Below, piece after piece: positions 59,159-64,000 of a DNA stretch of 64,000 bases. The notes under the pieces are model-generated. The model was not told the origin of the DNA and did not search any database. It saw only the letters and a list, made by a program, of their open reading frames with translations. The stretch's first letter is position 1, and every line of letters starts with the position of its first letter. Both the position numbers and the translations under genes were made by a program. The DNA is from an uncultured Eubacteriales bacterium (lineage in GTDB: Bacteria > Bacillota > Clostridia > Oscillospirales > Butyricicoccaceae), in NCBI GenBank assembly GCA_934395135.1, contig CAKRRK010000003.1:1-64000 (forward strand), given 5' to 3'.

Positions 59159-61249
59159 ATGACGGCGAACATTCCTGAACTTTTCGGCAGCATGGTTTTT
59201 AATGAAAACGTGATGAAAGAACGATTGCCGAAAGATACGTACAAGGCGCTGAAAAAGACAATTGAGGAAGGTAAGTCGCTGGATCCTGCCATTGCGGGCA
59301 TTGTTGCATCTGCAATGAAAGACTGGGCCATTTCCAAAGGAGCCACCCATTATACCCATTGGTTCCAGCCGATGACCGGAATCACGGCGGAAAAGCATGA
59401 CAGTTTTATTTCTCCAACCGAGGGCGGAAACGTCATTATGGAATTTTCCGCAAAAGAGCTGATCCGCGGCGAACCGGATGCCTCCTCTTTTCCATCCGGC
59501 GGCTTGCGTGCAACGTTTGAGGCGAGAGGATACACCGCTTGGGATCCGACTTCTTATGCGTTTGTGAAGGATGATGTGCTCTGCATCCCAACGGTATTTC
59601 TTTCCTACACCGGCCAGGTGCTGGACAAAAAGACGCCGCTTCTTCGCTCTATGGACGCCATCAGCAAACAGGCGCTGCGGGTTTTGCGGCTGTTTGGCAA
59701 TACGGATGCAAAACGGGTTACTTCAACGGTGGGGCCGGAGCAGGAATACTTCCTGGTAGATAAAAAATATTACGACCAGAGAAAAGACCTGATTTTTACC
59801 GGAAGAACGCTTTTTGGCGCCAAGGCGCCGAAAGGGCAGGAGATGGAAGACCATTACTTCGGCGTCATTAAACCAAGGGTTTCCGCGTATATGAAAGAGC
59901 TGGACGAAGAACTTTGGAAACTTGGCATTCTTGCCAAAACCAAGCACAATGAGGTTGCGCCGGCACAGCATGAATTGGCGCCGATTTTTTCCAACACCAA
60001 TGTAGCAACGGATCACAACCAGCTCACAATGGAAATGATGAAAAAGGTTGCGGCGCACCATGATCTGGTTTGCCTGCTCCATGAAAAGCCCTTCGCGGGC
60101 GTGAACGGTTCCGGCAAACACAACAACTGGTCTCTGTCCACGGATTTGGGAGAAAATCTGATGGAACCGGGTAAAACGCCGCGGAAGAATGCGCAATTTC
60201 TGCTGTTTCTCGCAGCGGTGATCAAAGCGGTGGACGAATATCAGGATTTGCTTCGGGTTTCGGTTGCCAATGCTGGCAACGATCACCGGCTTGGTGCCAA
60301 CGAAGCGCCCCCGGCTATCGTATCTGTGTTCCTTGGGGAAGAGTTGGAGGCGGTTATTGATTCCATTGTGCATGATTCGGATTATGCGGATCCTTCCAAG
60401 AAAAAAATGGAATTGGGCGCGTCGGTTCTGCCGCCCATCCCAAAAGATACCACCGACCGCAACCGCACTTCGCCGTTTGCCTTTACCGGCAACAAATTTG
60501 AGTTCCGTATGCCGGGTTCCACCTTCTCCATTTCCTGCACCAATGTTATGATCAACACCGCGGTTGCAGAAGAACTTTGCCAGTTTGCAGATGAACTGGA
60601 GCAGGCGGAAGACTTTCAGGCAACCTTGAACGCCCTGGTAAAAAGAGTCTTTACTGAGCACAAACGCATTATTTTTGATGGAAACGGATATGACGATGCG
60701 TGGGTAAAAGAAGCGGAAAAGAGAGGGCTTTTGAATCTGAAATCCACGCCGGAGGCTTTGCCGCACTTCAGTGATGCGAAAAATATTACCCTGTTTGAAA
60801 AGCATGGCATCTATACTGCGGCCGAGATAAAATCCAGAGAAGAAGTGCTTTTGGAAGAATACATAAAAACCATAAACATCGAAGCATTGACGATGATTGA
60901 TATGGCGAGAAAGGAAATTCTTCCAAGCGTTGTTTCCTATATCCGGGAGCTTTCCGATACAGTGGTTGCAAAAACTTCCATCGGCATTGTGGCCAATGAT
61001 ACGGAAACCAAGCTCATTGAAAAACTCTCTGTTTTGTTGGAAGCATTCAGCCGAAGCATTGACGCATTGGAAAAAGCCGAAAGCGGCGCTTCTTCCATTG
61101 CCGATCAAATTGAACTGGCAAACTATTACAGAAACGCGGTTATTCCGGCTATGGATGCGGTGCGTGAAATTTCCGACGAAATGGAAACGATGACGGCAAA
61201 GAAATATTGGCCGTTCCCGACCTACAGCGAATTGCTGTTTGGTGTGTAA
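59159..61249 (+). CDS. glnN: Glutamine synthetase type III
   Basis: 696 residues, the size of GSIII (about 700-730), with AGGAGG before ATG 59159. Family features: FGSMVFNENVMKERLPKDTYKALKKTIEEGK (N-terminal part, read as FGSMVFNENVMK), ATHYTHWFQPMTGITAEKHDSF, FSAKELIRGEPDASSFPSGG, STVGPEQEYFLVDKKYY, AKTKHNEVAPAQHELAPIF, GKHNNWSLSTDLGENLMEPG and RVSVANAGNDHRLGANEAPP. ATP-dependent ammonia assimilation. Its leader has an attenuator with a hexaloop hairpin, and amt-glnK follows. Confidence 0.98.
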   Translation: MTANIPELFGSMVFNENVMKERLPKDTYKALKKTIEEGKSLDPAIAGIVASAMKDWAISKGATHYTHWFQPMTGITAEKHDSFISPTEGGNVIMEFSAKELIRGEPDASSFPSGGLRATFEARGYTAWDPTSYAFVKDDVLCIPTVFLSYTGQVLDKKTPLLRSMDAISKQALRVLRLFGNTDAKRVTSTVGPEQEYFLVDKKYYDQRKDLIFTGRTLFGAKAPKGQEMEDHYFGVIKPRVSAYMKELDEELWKLGILAKTKHNEVAPAQHELAPIFSNTNVATDHNQLTMEMMKKVAAHHDLVCLLHEKPFAGVNGSGKHNNWSLSTDLGENLMEPGKTPRKNAQFLLFLAAVIKAVDEYQDLLRVSVANAGNDHRLGANEAPPAIVSVFLGEELEAVIDSIVHDSDYADPSKKKMELGASVLPPIPKDTTDRNRTSPFAFTGNKFEFRMPGSTFSISCTNVMINTAVAEELCQFADELEQAEDFQATLNALVKRVFTEHKRIIFDGNGYDDAWVKEAEKRGLLNLKSTPEALPHFSDAKNITLFEKHGIYTAAEIKSREEVLLEEYIKTINIEALTMIDMARKEILPSVVSYIRELSDTVVAKTSIGIVANDTETKLIEKLSVLLEAFSRSIDALEKAESGASSIADQIELANYYRNAVIPAMDAVREISDEMETMTAKKYWPFPTYSELLFGV

Positions 61250-61266
61250 TACAAGCAAAAAGCAAC

Positions 61267-61320
61267 AGTATACAAAGGCGTATATTGTGAGGTGAAACAT
61301 CCTCCCAATATACGCTTTTT
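61267..61320 (+). promoter_or_regulatory. glnN-amt junction: ANTAR-type hairpin and terminator
   Basis: AGTATAC-AAAGGC-GTATATT (61267-61286) is a 7-bp stem (one G-U) with an A1/G4 hexaloop. The overlapping terminator pairs GCGTATATTG (61278-61287) with CAATATACGC (61306-61315), continued by GAGG/CCTC, and is followed by TTTTTATTTT. Read-through would link amt to glnN. Confidence 0.78.
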
Positions 61321-61342
61321 ATTTTAAAGGAGGAATATAGTT

Positions 61343-63043
61343 ATGGAATTCTCAGCGGTAAATACCATATGGGTATTGCTGGGGGCAGCAATGGTATTTT
61401 TTATGCAGGCAGGCTTTGCAATGGTGGAGACAGGCTTTACAAGGGCAAAAAACGCCGGTAACATCATTATGAAAAACCTGATGGATTTCAGCCTTGGCAC
61501 ACCGATTTTCTGGCTGCTTGGCTTTGGCATTATGTTCGGCGGAGCGGGCGCACTGATCGGCGGTTTTGATCCTGGCATTTTGGGAGATTATGCCGGCGTC
61601 CTGCCGGACGGCGTTCCAAAGTGGGCGTTTGTCATCTTCCAGACCGTATTTTGCGCGACAGCGGCAACCATTGTTTCCGGCGCAATGGCAGAACGGACGA
61701 AATTTTCGTCCTACTGCATTTATTCGATGGTAATCAGCGCCGTGATTTATCCGATTTCCGGACACTGGATTTGGGGCGGAGGCTGGCTTGCGCAACTGGG
61801 CTTTCATGATTTTGCCGGTTCCACAGCCGTACATATGGTAGGCGGCGTGGCAGCGCTCATCGGCGCAAAGATTTTAGGGCCGCGTATCGGTAAGTTCAGC
61901 AAGGATGGCAAGCCGCGGGCAATCCCCGGTCACAGCCTGACGCTTGGCGCCCTTGGTGTATTTATTTTATGGTTCTGCTGGTTTGGATTCAATGGATGCT
62001 CCACCGTCAGCATGGAAGGCGATGCCATTGCAAGCGCCGGCTCCATCTTTATGACAACAAACATTGCGGCGGCGGTTGCGACGGTGGTTGTAATGTGCAT
62101 CACATGGATTCGTTATAAGAAGCCGGATGTGTCGATGACACTGAACGGCTCGCTGGCGGGGCTTGTAGCAATCACAGCAGGATGCGACGCAGTATCTCCT
62201 CTGGGCGCTGCGATCATCGGTATCATCGCAGGCTTTGTTGTGGTCTTTGGAATTGAGTTTGTTGAAAAAGTGTTAAAAATTGACGATCCCGTTGGTGCAA
62301 TTGGCGTACACGGTTTTTGCGGCGCCGTTGGCACGATTTGTGTGGGATTGTTCGCGGTAGACGGCGGCCTGTTCTATGGCGGCGGCGCGCATTATCTTGG
62401 CATACAGGCGCTTGGCGTTGTTTCTGTAGTGGCTTGGGTTGCGGTGACTATGACCATCGTATTCCAGATCATTAAGCATACCGTTGGACTTCGTGTTTCC
62501 AGGGAGGAAGAAATCGCAGGCCTTGATACAAAGGAACACGGACTTGCAAGCGCATATGCAGACTTTGTAGCAGTACCGTCTGTACTTGGCACAAAGGCTG
62601 GCGAGGTGGCAGCGGTGCCGATGGAAGAAGCTGTGCCGGTCACAAGGATAGACCGCTCTGCAACAGAAAACGGAGCGTCTGGCGCAAAGTTTACCAAGGT
62701 GGAGATTATCACAAAAATGTCCCGGTTCGAACCATTGAAGGCAGCGATGAACGACATCGGCGTAACTGGTATGACAGTTACCAACGTAATGGGCTGCGGT
62801 ATGCAGCGCGGCAATCCGGAGTATTACCGCGGTGCGCAGGTTGAAATGACACTGACGCCAAAGGTACAGGTGGATATCGTGGTATCTGCAGTTCCGGTCG
62901 ATTTGGTAATTTCCACAGCAAAGGAAGTTCTGTATACCGGACACATCGGCGATGGAAAGATTTTTGTATATGACGTAGAAAATGTCGTAAAAATTCGAAC
63001 CGGCGAAGAAGGATTTGACGCTTTGCAGGACGAATACGAATAA
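61343..63043 (+). CDS. amt: Ammonium transporter fused to PII regulator (Amt-GlnK)
   Basis: 566 residues, AAAGGAGG before ATG 61343. Residues 1-400 are Amt with eleven membrane helices: FFMQAGFAMVETGFTRAKNAG, FQTVFCATAATIVSGAMAER, GHWIWGGGWL, DFAGSTAVHMVGGVAALIG (pore His), FGFNGCSTVS-type WFGFNGCSTV and GVHGFCGAVGTICVGLF (second pore His). After a ~65-residue linker, residues ~465-566 are a PII domain: KVEIITKMSRFEPLKAAMND, MTVTNVMGCGMQRGNPEYYRGAQVEMTL (with T-loop YYRGAQVE) and HIGDGKIFVYDVENVVKIRTGEEG. The built-in PII would gate the channel according to 2-oxoglutarate and ATP. Confidence 0.96.
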   Translation: MEFSAVNTIWVLLGAAMVFFMQAGFAMVETGFTRAKNAGNIIMKNLMDFSLGTPIFWLLGFGIMFGGAGALIGGFDPGILGDYAGVLPDGVPKWAFVIFQTVFCATAATIVSGAMAERTKFSSYCIYSMVISAVIYPISGHWIWGGGWLAQLGFHDFAGSTAVHMVGGVAALIGAKILGPRIGKFSKDGKPRAIPGHSLTLGALGVFILWFCWFGFNGCSTVSMEGDAIASAGSIFMTTNIAAAVATVVVMCITWIRYKKPDVSMTLNGSLAGLVAITAGCDAVSPLGAAIIGIIAGFVVVFGIEFVEKVLKIDDPVGAIGVHGFCGAVGTICVGLFAVDGGLFYGGGAHYLGIQALGVVSVVAWVAVTMTIVFQIIKHTVGLRVSREEEIAGLDTKEHGLASAYADFVAVPSVLGTKAGEVAAVPMEEAVPVTRIDRSATENGASGAKFTKVEIITKMSRFEPLKAAMNDIGVTGMTVTNVMGCGMQRGNPEYYRGAQVEMTLTPKVQVDIVVSAVPVDLVISTAKEVLYTGHIGDGKIFVYDVENVVKIRTGEEGFDALQDEYE

Positions 63044-63110
63044 GCATTGCAAACGCATAACACACAAGCAGTGACTCCCTTCAGGGAGGCTGCTGTTTGG
63101 GAAAGAAAAA

Positions 63111-63144
63111 GAAAGCGCTTTTGAAAAAGCGCTTTCTTTTTTTT
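63111..63144 (+). terminator. Terminator after amt-glnK
   Basis: GAAAGCGCTTTT / AAAAGCGCTTTC stem followed by eight Ts; it also reaches the end of the convergent LacI gene. A smaller CAGTGACTCCC-type hairpin precedes it. Confidence 0.93.
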
Positions 63145-64000
63145 ATATTCTTTTGCAGGTGTTTCCGATGCGAAGGGATACATCTACGATAAAATTCGCC
63201 GGTGCATCGTTTCCGGGAGGATTTGTGATATAGTCAAAGGCCTTTTTTGCGATCTCCTTCACATTTTGATGAATGGAAGTGATGATGGGGGCGGTTTTGT
63301 CATATTCCACCGCATCATAGCCGCAAACCGAGAAGTAGTCAGGGATGTGGATGCCCAGGTCGTACGCTCTGGAGATAAAACCGCGGGCAACCTGGTCGTT
63401 GGCCGCGATGATGGCCGTAGGGCCGTCTTCCATAGAATAAAAGTAGTCGAAAGCATCCGAGCCGCTTTGAAAATTATAATGCCCGGCCTTGATATAACGG
63501 TCCGGGACCTCTAAATTCAGGTTGTGCATCGCAGAAATAAAGTTATCAAGACGCAGTTTGGAACATATAAATATTTCATCCGCCGTGATAAAACCGATCT
63601 TCCTGTGATTTAAATGGTACAAGTAATCAGTTAACAGTTTGAAGGACTTTTTTGCGTCGGATTCAATGCTGCAGCAATTCTTGTCCTTAAACGGAGAACG
63701 GTCAATCATCACGATAGGAACGTCGTAATGGGCCGCAATTCCAATGGAATCTCTGGTGGCGCCGATGGTATAAATAATGCCGGCACACCGGTTGGCCATG
63801 CAATATTCAAAGTATTTCTGCTCCCGCTCCAAACTGTCCTCTACGTCGCAAATTAAAAGAGTATAATTATTTTCCAAACATAAGTGGTTCAGTTCTTTAA
63901 TCATATGAATATAAAATGGGTTTTGCAGATCAAAGACAAAGAGGGCGATGGTATTGGAAGTGGGAGAGAAGACGTTCCTCGCCGATTGATTTGGAATATA
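63143..64000 (-). CDS. LacI family regulator, C-terminal part (cut by window edge)
   Basis: 285 residues are visible. The frame is open to the right edge, so the true start and most of the HTH lie outside; YIPNQSARN at the edge is the usual end of the LacI hinge region. The effector domain follows: TIALFVFDLQNPFYIHMIKEL, YTLLICDVEDSLEREQKYFEYC, GIIYTIGATRDS, VPIVMIDRSPFKD, GFITADEIFICSKLRLDNF, AIIAANDQVARGFISRAYDLG, FSVCGYDAVEYDKTAPIITS and IHQNVKEIAKKAFDYI. Sugar-responsive repressor; target and sugar not visible here. Confidence 0.93.
   Translation of the reverse strand, partial: YIPNQSARNVFSPTSNTIALFVFDLQNPFYIHMIKELNHLCLENNYTLLICDVEDSLEREQKYFEYCMANRCAGIIYTIGATRDSIGIAAHYDVPIVMIDRSPFKDKNCCSIESDAKKSFKLLTDYLYHLNHRKIGFITADEIFICSKLRLDNFISAMHNLNLEVPDRYIKAGHYNFQSGSDAFDYFYSMEDGPTAIIAANDQVARGFISRAYDLGIHIPDYFSVCGYDAVEYDKTAPIITSIHQNVKEIAKKAFDYITNPPGNDAPANFIVDVSLRIGNTCKRI

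Noticed and set aside
59723..61300. 525-codon open frame antisense to glnN
   Set aside because: It is an antisense shadow of a GC3-rich gene: no ribosome site, no recognisable domain, and the plus strand is unambiguously GSIII.
1..64000. tRNA, rRNA, CRISPR arrays, intact insertion sequences, prophage
   Set aside because: None was recognised by eye in any part of the window; a tRNA scan would be needed to exclude a missed tRNA.

Overview
The window reads as chromosome of an anaerobic Firmicute, most likely a gut-type clostridium (Oscillospirales/Ruminococcaceae-like). This is inferred from strong AGGAGG ribosome sites, TTGACA-17-TATAAT promoters, occasional TTG/GTG starts, type III glutamine synthetase, LL-diaminopimelate aminotransferase, a split archaeal-type glutamate synthase, a rubredoxin-flavin reductase, ferredoxin-type aldo/keto reductases, a butyryl-CoA:acetate-type CoA-transferase and ECF vitamin transporters. 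No rRNA, tRNA or CRISPR array was seen.

Layout. 1-2.8 kb is accessory DNA: the start of a radical SAM maturase, its Ala-Cys-Gly repeat peptide (a RiPP-type pair), a divergent HxlR regulator and a decayed serine recombinase. 2.8-5.4 kb is a complete retron on the minus strand: PRTase-like protein, winged-helix protein, msr-msd RNA, reverse transcriptase. 6.2-11.3 kb is a sugar locus (ROK regulator, xylulokinase, DUF4867-like protein, fucose-isomerase-like protein). 11.4-24.5 kb carries a PadR/DUF1700/DUF4097 envelope module, a flavin reductase-rubredoxin, two Fe-S aldo/keto reductases, Tex, ThiT, an inositol-phosphatase-like enzyme, a GntR-ABC exporter module, a lipoprotein and small XRE regulators. 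25-29.1 kb holds a Nudix-MutY fusion, a MarR regulator and citrate synthase.

29.2-35.3 kb is a cobalamin-riboswitch operon. It encodes two surface proteins that resemble the two halves of intrinsic factor/transcobalamin, an EcfT, and one protein that fuses both ECF ATPases to an S component. 35.4-40.5 kb has cardiolipin synthase, a sigma-factor/membrane fusion and a CoA-transferase. 40.5-44.3 kb is a TPP-riboswitch thiCMED operon. 44.7-51.7 kb holds an unknown protein, a CNNM/CBS transporter with a structured leader, and a dapF-pyrG-dapL operon.

51.8-63.1 kb is a nitrogen-assimilation locus. On the minus strand are gltB1-gltB2-ferredoxin-FAD subunit-gltB3-glnA-ANTAR regulator; on the plus strand are glnN and an Amt-GlnK fusion. 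Three leaders here (glt, glnN, amt) each show a short hairpin with an A1/G4 hexaloop overlapping the 5' arm of an intrinsic terminator. This suggests that the locus's own ANTAR protein antiterminates all three. The right edge cuts a LacI-type regulator.

The best candidates for new biology are the retron, the intrinsic-factor-like B12 uptake operon with its A-A-S fusion, and the ANTAR leader set. All functional calls rest on motif recognition by eye; no database search was run.
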